Source: Rosa chinensis (Eukaryota; Streptophyta; Magnoliopsida; Rosales; Rosaceae). From it: a stretch of DNA of 64,000 nt. The stretch's first letter is position 1, and each line of letters starts with the position of its first letter. This document shows positions 1-12,812 of the stretch, one piece after another. Both the position numbers and the translations under genes were made by a program. The stretch lies in contig NC_037091.1 in assembly GCF_002994745.2 (NCBI RefSeq), forward strand, positions 1,922,001 through 1,986,000. Direction: 5' to 3'. The notes beneath the pieces were generated by a model. The model saw only the letters and a list, made by a program, of their open reading frames with translations, did no database searches and was not told the origin of the DNA.

Positions 1-474
1 ACTTCTGGTTGGACAGTTTATCCTGCAATAGAAAAGTCTGTAATGGTAAGCTCATGAACAAGTAATTATTACTATAAGTTTACAAGTAATCACTTTTCAA
101 AACAAAGAGTTAGTACCTAATAATTGTGCTGAACAGAAAATAGGAACACTTTGAGATGCCAAAAAGGTAAGTGTCTGTTAATTGGGTGACCAAATAATGC
201 ACTGTGCTGACCACTGAAACTGATTTTAACAGCTACCATGCTTTGATAATCAACTGTAGTTACTGTACAATTTGCTGTTGATGTATGTAGTTACTGACCA
301 AAAATTTCAATATTAAAACCTGATGAGAGAGAAAAGGTAACAATTAGACAAAGAAACAAATGCATACAACAAAACCAAGAAAAGTGAAAAGGAAAAGAAA
401 GACCAACCTTTTTCGATTTGTGGGATAAGGAATGTCTCCATCAGCCTTCATGAGTCCTTCAAAGTGATTCCCGC
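1..474 (-). CDS. Candidate exons of an unidentified gene running off the left edge
   Basis: Two possible minus-strand exons fit together. One is 474-408, preceded by a TTTGCAG acceptor and followed by a GT donor at 407-406. It is open for 21 codons and contains FEGLMKADGDIPYPTNRK. The second starts at 22 after a TTCTATTGCAG acceptor, continues in the same phase and leaves the window. The amino-acid composition looks like real coding sequence, but I do not recognise the family and see no convincing start between here and the phosphatase stop at 1035. It could be a separate downstream gene or a 3' alternative exon of the phosphatase transcript. Splice fit is direct observation; gene status is inference. 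Confidence 0.3.
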
Positions 475-1034
475 CTGCAAACGAGGACCAAATTCTTAAC
501 AACAACAAAACCAAGCAAGTATATACAGCCCAAGAAAAAAGACATGAAATTTTAAGGCACTTTCAAGTTTACTAAAAGAGACATCATTTCTCTCAAGTCT
601 CAATTCATTAGCATTTTAGGTATAGTTCTTCAGGATCGGTCTATGGTTTGAAGGATTTGATTGAGCCTGACAACTGCTGAGGTAAACAACACTGGTTTAC
701 TGAGCCATCCATACACCTCAAGACAACCAGAATGGTCAAGATTGTGACAAATGAAAGAAAAGTCCATTTCGAGAAAAAGAACAATACTTGGTTTGCAGGA
801 AGATAAATAAACTTAATAAACAGGATTTTAATCCTCACAAAAATGATCAAGTAACACACACTAAGATAACCATATCATTTTTTATTTTTTGTCAAACAAA
901 TCATTTACTTTTGGGTATTAGCTTTCATAATGACCATGCCTATCATCAAAGATGTAAACTTTAGTGTGCAGATATGAGAGAGGAAGCATACTTGAATATA
1001 GGACCATTGTGGGTCATCATTGTTCCCTCATCCT

Positions 1035-4000
1035 TCAGAAAAAGTTTAGCTCAGTATATCCATGTGAATATGGCAGAAGCTCCTCTACTTCAATCCTAGA
1101 ACTAGAATAACTAGTGCTTTTCTTCAGTTTGTTGTGACTTGACTCGACCTCCGCCCAAAATATGCCATAAACTGGTCTATGATCTGAGAACCTAGATTCC
1201 CCACGGACATAAGATAACTGTTGGAGACCTTCACCATACCACAATATTCGATCACACCTTCATAAAGAAAAGTAAATAAATTAGAATTGCAAGTCTTCGG
1301 AAATTAACAGCATCGCTTCTCTCTATAATCAAATCATTTTTCTCCTCATTAGATTCTTTCTTCCATTTCAGATTAGTATACATAATTCTACATAAATTAG
1401 GAAAAATAGTCTTACCAAGCAGGTGTCCGACGTTTCTCCTTTGGGTGCATATCATCCCCTGCATATCTGTCTGAATTAGTAGAATACTTGTAAGTTGGTG
1501 GGAAGTAAATCTTCCCCTCATTCCAGCCCACAAATACACGACCACGTTTTTGCTCTATCCTTAACTGCAAAACAACCAACTTCAGTTTAGGATGTAACAT
1601 GCCTTATGTAACTGGTAAGAACAAGGCCAAGGATTTAAAACAGGGTATAGAAACAGAACAGAAAGAAGTATGGAGGACTTGCAATCATACCTGGTCGTTC
1701 TCTAACAAGGCCCTCCAGTTTTGCATCTCAACTAATGCCTTAGCAGAGCGGTAAGAGAGGGAAATCCGATAATTTAAATCCCCAAGCCAAATAACTCGAC
1801 TAGATAAGAAATCAGGAAAGCACATTATTAGCTAATTGAAAAGAATGCTATTTGGACAATGGTCGCAATAAAGAGACATATACCAGCAGCTGCTGCATAA
1901 TTTGTTTGCATTACACACAAGTATATGATGATGTAATCAGTTGAATTATGTCTCAAGTCAGGAATCGAAATGACATTTACAGATGCTTAAACACTTTGAG
2001 TCATTGTCCAATCCCAGGTAAATTTTAAACCATTTAAATCACTTTCTTTAGAAAGAGGATAACATTTCCATGCAGTTTTTTAACATATGCTCAAGCTGTG
2101 ACCATAGTTTTTAATCAATAGTTGATAAGCAAGACTCTTACTCATGCTCCAGGATTGTTTCTGGGTTTTTCAACGCGCTAGAGCCATTAACCTTTGGAAA
2201 CCTTGTCTTCCTAAGGATCTCCATGACATCAGAATTCCTTCTTAGCTCATCACCCTCCTTCTGTCCTGAGGTTAAATGAGTACAAATAAAGCAAAAGGTT
2301 GTATCGTGCAAAGACATGCTGACTGAAATGGATCCCTGTAAATCCAAGCAGAATATTGTCATTTCCTCATTTAATGAAATTGAAAAGAATCAAAACAATT
2401 ACAATAGACATGATTAATACCTTATTTCCAAGGTACCCCATTAGTCCTCTTCCAACACATGATACTTTCATGTTTTTAACATGATCCCTCAGTTCACTTC
2501 TGACCCATACTGTAAGAAATATGCCCACCATTTGCTTGCTTGCAACTAAGTTGTACCTTGAATGCCCTGGCATTCTATATCCATTTTCATTGGATGCAGA
2601 TCCAGCATAGGACATTGGTGAGAATAAAACAGTACTTGGTGAATCGCCTGGTCCATTATCATCATCAGACGAACCCCACCTGGAAAAGTCACTCGGCCTT
2701 GAGTAGTCACTCGGCCTAGAATAATAGTCACTCGGTCCTGAGTAGTCACTAGGCCTTGAATAGTCACTTGGCCTGTGACCCCATCTGAAGTTGGGATCAT
2801 AGTCACTTGGCCTGTGACCAAAGATCACCCGATCACAAACACTGAATCTTCGATCAAGTCGGGGTTGTGAAGCTGAAGGGTCATTCTCCGTTCTCCAGCT
2901 GGGTGTTGCCTGGAATGATCTCCTTTGAAAAAAAGATGAGCTCTTCTGCCTAGCAGATCCCTCAAAATCTGCATGTAACTCGACAATTGGCTGTGGGATG
3001 GGAGATGGTGTATAGCAGCCACCGCCACCACTAGTACCAGGAAGATTGTTTAAAGTCTTCCGAATGAGAGCCAACCATTTCTTGGCAGGTCCATTGTCTT
3101 CTGCCCCCAGAACATTACCAGCATTTAGTGGAACTATCTCTTGAAACCTGAAAGAGAGAAATAGACTACATTCATTAGTAAATCAAACAGTAGTTTGTTC
3201 AGAAGACGATTAGATATAAACAATCAAAACATACCCGAGAACATAAATGTCTGCAGGAGGTGAGGCATGAAGCCACTCATCCATATTTAAATTGCTTGGT
3301 GGAGATCTTCCGGCCACATTCCATGTAGCAACAAAAATGCTGGACCAAAATAAAAACAAACACAAATTGTAAATAATACATTCGAGAGAAAACACTTCTT
3401 AAGAGAACTTGGGTAAAAGGAAGATGTAGACAATTTACCTATGGTTCTGCACATCTATGATTCGAGGATGGTCAAGATTCATCTTCCGCCGACGGACCTG
3501 CTCTGTGTTCTTGCTGAATTTCTCTGTGCATTAAAGTGAGAAGAAAATGACGAAAAGAAACCAAATACAAGTCCTTGAAACACGCTGAATATGTGAATTG
3601 TCAAATTCTGGTCGGTCATAGAAGAGAATAGTCAAGAAACCTGTTTTGCTTTTCTTAATCGTGCACGGTTCCCTCTCTGAGAAGCTAGTCCTGTATTCAA
3701 CCTCAGCTCCTGAAGAAGACAATTATTGGCAATGCATCAGTTTTCAGCTCGAAAACCGAAACAGAAATATACTTAGTGACCTTCTAAATTGTTTTGAATA
3801 CTGAATAGTTTCATATTAGCGAACACTAATTTGGGAATTATGCAGTAACAGATAGCTACAATTCAGAACAGGGGCATTGCTGAGAGCCTGAGACATTTGA
3901 ACCAAATTTTGCCAGAATTTTAATTTCTCAGGCTTCTCAGCAACAACCAGTTGAAGAAGAATTACAAGAGAGGGATCATCTTTGAGGGAGAAAAGTGAGC

Positions 4001-4359
4001 ATTTCAGTATTGAAGTTAAGAATCTTAAGATTATGTCAACCAAAACCCCAATAATGATTAAATAATAATATAACCAACCATACAAGAAACCATTGGGAAA
4101 GAAAACAAAAACAAAGATTCTCTCACCCCCATAAACAACATCATCTGCCTGAAAGTCCTCAGTTTTGCTCTTGATATTGAACCACTTCCTGACCATTTTC
4201 TTTGACCATGAGAGCTTCACCAAACAACAAAACACACAATCAGCTAATCATTTCCAGAAACCAAAACAAACAAAAACAAATCATCAACAAATCCCATTAC
4301 TATTTCCAGGAGAGTGAAAATTAAAGAACCTTGCTTTTCTTGGTATTCCCATCTCCCAT
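1035..4359 (-). CDS. Type I inositol polyphosphate 5-phosphatase (IP5P1/IP5P2-like), 10 exons
   Basis: The enzyme removes the 5-phosphate from soluble inositol phosphates such as Ins(1,4,5)P3, damping calcium and ABA signalling in plants. Exons on the minus strand are 4359-4330, 4214-4127, 3709-3641, 3523-3439, 3339-3235, 3147-2421, 2335-2142, 1799-1691, 1564-1416 and 1257-1035. All introns are GT-AG, phases agree throughout, and the spliced length is 592 aa, close to Arabidopsis IP5P1 at about 590. Visible motifs are [67 protein letters not shown] and SDHRPVYG, which together form the Exo_endo_phos fold with its metal and substrate residues. The start [10 protein letters not shown] is the only in-frame Met before the conserved [12 protein letters not shown] segment. 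Exon 6 encodes an unusual run of RPSDY repeats between the N-terminal and central catalytic blocks. There is no signal peptide, so the protein is probably cytosolic or peripheral. IP5P1 versus IP5P2 identity is not decided. Confidence 0.95.
2660..2830 (-). repeat. In-frame RPSDY/RPSDF mini-repeats inside the phosphatase gene
   Basis: About eight near-identical short units, each coding for RPSDY plus a one- to four-residue spacer, lie in exon 6 of the phosphatase. At DNA level the unit reads close to AGTCACTCGGCC(T/A)GA and recurs every 15 to 24 bases. The frame is never broken. Arabidopsis type I 5-phosphatases have a similar repeat block in the same loop, so it is a conserved but length-variable, low-complexity, serine- and tyrosine-rich insertion. 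Confidence 0.85.
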
Positions 4360-7300
4360 TGTTTCTCTATCACTTCATACAGCTATTTTGGCCTTCTGGG
4401 TTCTTCCCCTCCTTCCCCAGTATCTGGGTTCTCACTTTGATAACCCAAAAAGTTGAGTTCTTTGTGTTTTCCCACTAATCCCAAAACCCATGAAATAAGC
4501 TTCAAATGTGGAAGGAATGAAAGCAAACACCAAATGGGTTCTCTTGTTTTGCTCTTATTATGAGCTCTGTATACACTCTTTATGGAAGTTTCAAGCTGAA
4601 AGATACAAAAGCCCAGAAGACCATGAAAGACTCGAAAGAGAGAGAAATAGAGACAAGCCCTTTAATGCGTGGAAGTGAGATGAGAGATTCTGAAGTAGAA
4701 CGAGACAATGCGGCAGACATAGAGAGAGAAGAAAGCAAAGTTTCTCGTTCTTAGTAACAACAGCAAAGTATCGAATTTGAACAGTATAAAGTGGTAGCGA
4801 GAGGGGGGGTCTAGTCTTTGGGGGCTTTTCTTTATTTTTTTTTTAAGTTTTAAATTTTTTTTTTTTAAATTAACCCCAAAGCTCTAAGGCAGGGCCAACA
4901 TGAAGGGGCAACGGGCATGTCGTTTAGCTTTAAGCTGTTAGCAGAACGACTCGGTCAGCAGAGCAAAGGCTGCCCACGGTCAGCAAAGTGAAGGAAGAAG
5001 AAGAAGGGTAGGAGATCTAGTGTGCCTCTACAGATAGCTGTATTCTTGTACCCATTTTGGTCTACCCAGCAAAGTTAAAGCAAAGCAGGGAAAGATGGAA
5101 AAAGATAAAGGGAATGTGTATCTGCTCTCTGCTCTCTGCTCTGCCTCTCTGGTGGTGGTGGTAGAGACCGGTGCTACCGTGCTAGTACTATATTTGTTTT
5201 TCTGCTGCTCTTTCTGTTTTTATATTTTTATTTCTTTCTTTTGCTGGCAAAGAATGTTTGGGGTTGAAGATATTAGTGTGTATTGACAAAATGATGATGT
5301 GCCTATCTGGGTTTTTTTGGTTCTTGTGAAATTGTTGGGTTTTGGGGGGTTCTGGAGGTATTCAACGAACATCTTTCGTTTTTCTGTTTACATGGGGGGC
5401 CATAGGGCTCTGTAAACTAATGCAACAACAGCTTTAGCAAGTATAAATCTTCTCAACAACTTCATATTTTGTCTTTTCAGGTTTTCTCCGGTCTATAATT
5501 TTTCGCTTTGAGCAAGGTAGGTAATTATTTTGGATAGAGATTAGCGAAGCCAATCAGAACCGACCAACTTCTTCAATCACACATCAACACACTATTTACT
5601 TATCTGTGTTCATAACACAAGTCTTTACTATTTAAACTGCGTTAAATACTTAACGTCAATATATATCGTAAGTGTATAAAACGATAAAGATGATGTTTAA
5701 TAAAATATATAAGATAAACAACTACACGATTGAACATATAAAATAAGTTATTAAATAAGGCTCAGTAATTTACTTACATTATCTAGAGTTTCACTATAGA
5801 AGATTGCAACATCATTTTCAATAAACTTTCCTACCCAACAGCAATATTGGTTAGATTATTATAGGTGAAATTACATGGATGTTGAGGGAATGTTTTGTTA
5901 ACAAATTTTGAGGTCTTCTTAGCTCAATTTAGGGGTTTTGTGTCTTTGGAAACCTAGGCAGCCATCCCAAATTTATGTGCTAGGCTTCTTTTTAAGTTCT
6001 TTTGTAGAAGCTATACCAAGTACCATCTTCCATATGTATTATTTATTCAGGGAGAGCTAGCTTGCTCACTTGGATGTACTTCCTAAATCCAAGTGGTCAC
6101 AGAAAGTGCCCTAGTTCTTCTAGTTTGATGTGCCTCCTCCGGCCGCCGTCCACGCCAGCTCTAGTAAGCTCCTTACTTGAGCGTTCAACACTCCATGTTT
6201 GAATTGCTTTGAACAAAACAAGGAGGTCTTTGCCTTTTTGGGGTTTAGAGGCTCTCAAAGTTTGAAGTCTCAATTGATTCGTATTAAACTTCCTGATACA
6301 CATGACTCCATGAGCATCAAAGAGTCCAAGAGCTAAAGCTAGACTAGCTAGGCTGTCTATCTTTGTATTTTGTATTAGTTTGTTGCAAATCCTCATGATT
6401 GTTGGGTCCTAAACCATTTTGATTAGGGGCATTACTTATATGTTAAGAGGACAAGAATTATTGAGCTGACGGCGAAACACTCCTAGTTGGGGGTACCACA
6501 AAGGCTTATACAAATCAAATCACACCCACACATACGTTCCAAATGGAAATCCTTAACAACTTCATTAGCCTCCACTAACCATTTCTGGTTCTTATGATGA
6601 CTAGTTGGTCCCCAGATGGATATCCTAGATTGGGACGTATATAAAATACGTGTTGCCTTTGTTATTTAGATTTTAGAAAAGTCCAAGCGACATAACATTT
6701 TTTCTTATTTAATTTTGGGTAATGTTTCTTTTTAACCTTTCTATATTTGAGTTCAACCTTTATATAATTGACAAAAAAATGTTTTTGCGAAGCACTTCTA
6801 TAACTCATCAAAACACATAACATTTTTCAAAAAAAAAAAAATTTGTTGTAATTTATTTTATCAATTCTAACGCACTTTTAAATTTTCAAAAGACAATCTC
6901 AAATTTCAAATATATAAATTTATTTACTCTCGGTGCTTTGTGACATATCAAAGAATCAAATATTGTAAGAAGGGCTTTGATTTCCGATCTTTTGAAGAAA
7001 AAATTTTGAATTTAACTCAGTGAACCAAAATGGATGGAATACTCCCTATTGACGAATGGATTGAAATGAATAATTGTTTGGAGGGGAAAAATTTATGAGG
7101 CGCTAACAAAAACGTTTTGTCCAGTTTGAAAACATGTATAATGAGTGGACTTCCATTTTGTCTATGAAGGTTATCTAATCAGCATTAAATCATTAATCTC
7201 CCCTTGATGGTGAATTATGTGCTTTTGCTTTTGTGTGGATTTTAGAACGACATTGTTTTCATCTTTGGCTTCGCTAATGTATGTGGGTCTTAGGGAATGA

Positions 7301-8127
7301 TTTGAAGCAATAACGAGGAAAAGTGAGTTCTTGAAATAGTGCAAAGAAACTTGTAAAGACAAAGAGCCATGGGCCATCCATTGTAATTGGATATACATCT
7401 AATTCAAGGGAAGAATACTCAAGAAGCGACCCTACAATATTTGAAAATATACTCCATTCTTCTCCACTTTGAGAACCTTGACGATTTGACGAAGGATCTC
7501 ATGAAATGCTTGGTATCTCAACAAAAATCAAATTCTTTACGGATTCAATGAGGTGTGATGAAAAGAGATATTTGGACATGCGTACTCATCAATATGCACT
7601 ATATTAAGCAGAGGAAAGGAGGCTTAATACAAAATGTTTTTTCTACATAAACTTGTTTGGTTGTGTACAAATAAATGGTATTAAAGTGTCGAGCTCTGCT
7701 AGGGTTTCATGGCCAAGTTTTGAGGAGACGTTGATGACTTTTAGCTTGAATGGTGCATCCAATTGAAAGAAGATGTTGTCATGCCTCCTTGAGTTTCAGG
7801 TTTTTGCTTCCATAGTATATTGTACTCGAAACTCCTATATTATGGCCGCTTCTTGAGAGCTTTAGAAATGTCTCGTACTATAATTGCGTGTCTTATTGGC
7901 GAGTCTCCCAAAGTGAACAGATAGTGATGTATGTAGCAATAATTTTACTTACTATATTTTTTGGATGACTCTAGTGATGTAATTACACTCCTAATTCTTG
8001 TGATAAGATATAAGCAAAAGTAAATGATATTTTTCTCCTAAAAATTAAAAGAGTCGCTATAATACATTAATGAATTATTTAGAAGCATGCAGAAACGGTT
8101 TTAGAATTATATATAGATATGAAAGAT
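4360..8127. other. Intergenic: phosphatase 5' region and AT-rich spacer
   Basis: The first several hundred bases upstream of the phosphatase ATG (4360 to roughly 5100) are its leader and promoter, with GA-rich and T-rich tracts and a run of GGGGGGG near 4805. Pyrimidine-rich TGCTCTC repeats occur near 5120. The rest is AT-rich with no ORF that has coding character on either strand. A 99-codon minus-strand frame at 6097-6396 has no recognisable domain or splice context. I see no RNA gene here. Confidence 0.6.
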
Positions 8128-8137
8128 ATCAAAACTG

Positions 8138-9215
8138 ACCGAGAGCACCGAGAAAATAGGAGAGAAAGCTAGGGTTTGGAAAGAGCGAAGGAGAGATTGA
8201 CGCTCGTCCGGCGGCGCCTCCTCGTCAACCGTGGTTTCCCTCCTCAGCGACGTATGGTAGGTGTTGCCAGACTGGAGATGGGGGTTTTGTCTTCTCTTCG
8301 TTGGTCGGGGCTTTGCATGCTTCTTCTCTACTCTCAGGCAGAGGCGCAGGCGTGGAGGGGGAATTCGGCGGCGGCGCAAGCTTGGAGCAAGGGGCCAGAG
8401 GCCAGATCGTGGCTGCAGCATGCCATGGATTGTATGGCGCTGGTCTCTGTTCGGAGGTTGGTCGCTCGGCGATGTTTGCAGAGGTGGGTTCGGGCTCCCA
8501 GGCGGATGGACACAGAAGGGTGGAGCAATTTATTCCTAGGTGGAAGGGCACGGTGATTCCCTTCTTGTTTCTAGGTGGTTTGGTTTGGAGTGGATTTGTT
8601 TCCAGATCTGGATCCGGTCGACGACAGGCAGGTGTATCAGTGCGGCTTGCGGTATTGATTGCGTATCTCTGGGGAGGTGAGCTTGAAGGGCAAGTTTTGT
8701 GGAGGTGGTCTGCCGGCGGGGAAATTGGAGAGAGGGAAGTTGCTTGTAATAGCTTTGGTTTGGTCTTGTTTTGCGTTTTATTTTTGGTTAGTCTTTTCTG
8801 GTCAGTAGTATGTCCCTACTCTTTTGAGCTAGGGTTGGGTCAAATTGAGGTGCCATGGATTTGGTGTCATTCCTGGGGACGAGTTGGTTTAGTTTCGGTT
8901 TTATCTTATGGTCAATGTGCTGACAAACGATCCTTGCACGTGGTCTGGTATCATTGCACACGGTGTGGAAGAGGGTGTTGGTTTTTATGGCTGTTGTCTA
9001 TGAGGTGGTATCGAGATTCTCGGGATTCTCTGTAGCCCGAGGGGTTGGGCGATATAGGTGGTTAGGGGTTGGGCTCTATCGGCTCAAGGAGGTCATTCTG
9101 GATGACGGACCCGTAACTGGTTTAGGTTTTAGGGAGGAGAGTGGGGAGTTCTTGTCCACCACCGGTCATTCCTATGTTATGTAATTTTGGTTATCAATAA
9201 ATGTTTCTTATTCTC

Positions 9216-9242
<27 letters not shown>
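8138..9242 (+). mobile_element. Poly(A)-tailed non-autonomous retroposon, copy 1, with target duplication
   Basis: A 1.1 kb GC-richer block ends in TTTCTTATTCTC followed by about 28 A. It is flanked by the direct repeat ATCAAAACTG at 8128-8137 and 9243-9252. Poly(A) tail plus target-site duplication is the mark of LINE-machinery retroposition. Long plus-strand frames inside (for example 8301-9035) show no domain and are not kept in the related copies, so I do not call them genes. A second copy lies inverted at 38470-39260 and a 5' fragment at about 56925-57100. It may be a non-autonomous LINE derivative or an old retrocopied transcript. Boundaries are direct observation; the mobilising machinery is inferred. 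Confidence 0.85.
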
Positions 9243-9246
<4 letters not shown>

Positions 9247-9252
9247 AAACTG

Positions 9253-12200
9253 CAATATGCAGAAGAGGACCTAAAAATCAAAATTCTGATCCATATTTAT
9301 ATAGAACAGGAGCAGTCCAATTCCGTGAAGTGGTATCTAGGGAACACCACGTTCCTGGATTCAACGAATGCATTATAATGAACGAAAATCCATGATATGT
9401 TTCTGAAGAAAAAAGAACGGTATCTCCGCTGAGTTGAGCACATCTTAGTCCCACCAATTGACTATGAGATTGAGCTAGCTAGGCAAATCCTTTCCACAGT
9501 TCCACTGAAAGGACCTGATAAGAGATTTGAGTGTTGGACTCACCATATCTCGATTAGCACCATCCATTATGCTTTAGAATTCAGATAAATGATGTATGCA
9601 TGTTATGGCTAATTAAGTAGCTATGCCACATTAGATCGAGTTTATTTCTTAAGGTTATTCAAACTACTTCAAAGAGAAGCTAAATTTTATTTTATTTATC
9701 ATATATAAGACTAGCTAGATGAATAGGACGAACTAAATGACACACAAAATGACTAGATAAGTTATAATTATGATTTTGATATTCTTGAGTTTGAGTCATC
9801 CCTCATTTTCTTTATTTTGATATGCTCGGATGAGGGATATCTCGAAATTACGAGTTATGGCCTCCTCTAGTCCTCTTTATGCACTAATTGGTTAATGTTT
9901 TTCCTCATCGCAGTCTCATTATGCTCTCTCCCAAAAAATGAAAAGGAAGGGTTTCGTTACGGATTAATTGTCCACTGTCAATAAATGTTGTAAAAGTTAT
10001 CATACAACCAATATATAGTTTACAAATATCCCTATGTACGTACATAACTTTCTTTGCATTTTTGGTCGTCAAAATGTGTAGCTACAACATACCATGAGAT
10101 TAAGACATTATCAACGACGTCTTACAATGGTATATATATATATATATATATCATCGCATACAATACTTACTTTCTAGAATATTAGTGATGAAAGAGCGCA
10201 TCTGTAGAGTTATACTTTGGTTAAAAAGTATATAAAATTAACCTTGGGTTTTCGCACATAATGATTGCTTAGTCTTCTTATTAAGAGCAAAGATTGAAGG
10301 CTTCAGATTGCGTTTATCACAATAAACTATGGTGCAAAATGAGGTCAATAAAACATAAAGAACTCGAACAAAGAAGATTTGGTGCTGCTTTAATTTTTCT
10401 TTTTGTTTCCCAAACCAACCCTCCCTGTGTCTTTGAATGGTTGAATTCCATTGGTGATTCTGAGTCTACACATAATTGCAAGATTTACGAGGCAGTCAAA
10501 GGTATGCAGATGAATTTCATTTTCTTGCAGATTCTTTATCGCTTTTGTTTTTGGCTTTGAGACTTATCCCTATTCTTCTCTTTGCTTCTTTTTCTTTCCT
10601 GAGATCTTGTATCCGTTTTAAGACAATGTTTTGTTCTTTGTTTTCAAAATGTGACAAAGCTTTTCTCACATGTCATTTTCTTTGGCATCTCTCTTTCTCT
10701 CAGTACTGATCAATCTCAGGAACAAAGTTCATTTTTCCTCTGTATTTGTACCAAATATATTTATACGTACATTCGATATAGACCTTTGACATTATTATAT
10801 ATTTAGTAATATGTGTATGCATGCTTATTGCAATTAAACATACTTTTCTCTATTTTTTTTTCTAATATTTTGCCATAGATGTAAGTACGTAATTAAGCAT
10901 GATACATATAAGATTTTGCAAGTGTTTAAGAGTATGAAAAATAAAGAGTGTAGAGTTGTAGACAAAATTCTTGCATGTATTGGAGGTGTGCATTGAGTTA
11001 GTTCTCACATATCAAATGCAAAATTTTTTTAATTTGGAGAAAATTCCACGATACATAATGCTACAACAAAATTTATGCCAAATATCTTTCAACTCTAGGC
11101 TCTAGCTACCACGTACCATCATTTTGAGAAAAATGTTTAAGCGTTGTTAATTTATGTACACTATAAATAATCATTTAAAAGTCTAAAATCTTACTTGAGT
11201 GCTCACTTACAGTTTAAGGTTAGGGTTCACAGGTCGCTATGCGGATCAAGATTATTGCCCTCAATATTTTGGGTTCATCCCCCAGGTCTAGAGTTCGAAT
11301 TTCAGCTCCATCCCGTGGCCAGCAGATTTGAGGGACTTGGGTTAGTTAAAACACTCAATGGTTCGTGCGTCTGCGGTGCAGTGATTAGTCTGGCTATGCT
11401 GGGATACACTGCATGGGTGTGTGTGTTGGTTCTATTGACTGTGTAGTTACAACGCCAAAAAATTTACTGCATGATTATGTTATAACATTGAACCCACGTA
11501 CAAGAGGGATGATATCCAATGCAAAATGATTCTAATAATTGTTACATAGAGAATTGAATTGATGGAATATCAAACTTTTCACCTTGGATTTTTTTTTTAC
11601 TTTTCTCTTCTTTTACTCTAACCAATGCCTTGAAACAGGAAAATCTTTTGGCATATAATTATATATATGCCTATAGCTACTCTCTCTATGAATAATTAGA
11701 TAATGACTATCTCTCTTGCGATGAATGTTCTTCTTTTCAGTCCTTTCTGTAGTGATCTCCTTTTGGATAATTCTTTTGTTTCTTTTGAACATTCCCAGAT
11801 TCATTATTTCCATATCTGTCTCCCTATTGGTAAGTATACATACCTTTCATGAGAATGATGTCAAAAACTAGGGCATGGTCCAGACTCAAAAGAAGCTAGC
11901 TAGCTAGTAATTAATTTAGGACCGCAGTTTCAAGTTTGAACAGAATGAAATAATTTGACCTAATTTGCTGCCCCAGGAACAGTAAAGGAATAAGAAGTCT
12001 TGCCCTAGATCGAATAATTAGTGTGAGATTGTGATATTTCTAATTGATCACAGAAGAAATAATAATGATAATACGCCTGGTTAGGCCTCACGAGTCATTA
12101 TGCATAGAGTGCATGCCATAATTCATGAGTCATAATGCTTCTATTTTTTAAGCTTAAGCTCTGCGGCGTAAACTTTATTTTGTTCAGGAGCTAGTTTTTA

Positions 12201-12807
12201 AGGTATTTAGTGATTGTTGAATTTGAGAGGTCATTTTCCTTATTAACGACAGACAATTAATCCCAATCAAGACATTGTGAATTATGTATATACTTATTCT
12301 GGACCTTGTATATATGACTATGATATGTTGCATATTATCAAGGCCAATTCTGGTGTTACGATTGACGGCATATATAATCTTGTGTGAATATATAAATATA
12401 ATCTATTTTAATCATAATCGGTCCTGATTTCTATTCTTCTTCGCCACTTTAGCTAACCCTAGGATTTCATAGAAATACATATAATAATTAATTATGCTGG
12501 TTCATGCACTTGCATTAGTGCATAGTTCATTACCCTTACAAACGTGTTGCATGTGTTAGACCTAGAAACTCTTCTTACTTGACTTTATACACATGTATGT
12601 GTGTATATATGTATGCATGCATGAGTATATGTGTGTATATGTATGTATAAGGTTTCCAACGTCCAACGCAAAATATGTACGTACTCAGAGATCTAAGAAT
12701 GCTACGTTCATTTCCTAACTAAATAAAATCAAGTACAAAGCAAATACCATTTTGAACAAAAATCGTGTGGATCCAAACTTTCTCGCTATCATTCAATATT
12801 AGCCATG
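9253..12807. other. Intergenic AT-rich spacer with microsatellites
   Basis: No coding region is supported. It holds a short (TA)n run at 10131-10151 and mixed TG/TA/TGCA repeats around 12590-12650. One possible SINE-like stretch is listed separately. Otherwise the sequence is unremarkable. Confidence 0.6.
11200..11446 (+). repeat. Possible tRNA-derived SINE-like repeat
   Basis: The stretch contains GTCTAGAGTTCGAATTTC, which resembles a polymerase III B box (GGTTCGAANNC), within a block of higher GC content than its surroundings. An A box is not clear, there is no obvious poly(A) or target duplication, and no second copy is in this window. The 83-codon frame across it is probably incidental. 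This is a weak call. Confidence 0.3.
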
Positions 12808-12812
12808 CTAGC

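Noticed and set aside
6097..6396. 99-codon minus-strand frame as a small gene
   Set aside because: No domain, no splice context and no promoter signals; the length is within chance for this AT content.
8301..9035. 244-codon plus-strand frame as a protein gene
   Set aside because: It lies wholly inside a poly(A)-tailed retroposon with target duplications, has no domain, and the related copy at 38470-39260 does not keep the frame.
11195..11446. 83-codon frame as a gene
   Set aside because: It coincides with a SINE-like repeat with a B-box-like motif. The residue pattern is not protein-like.
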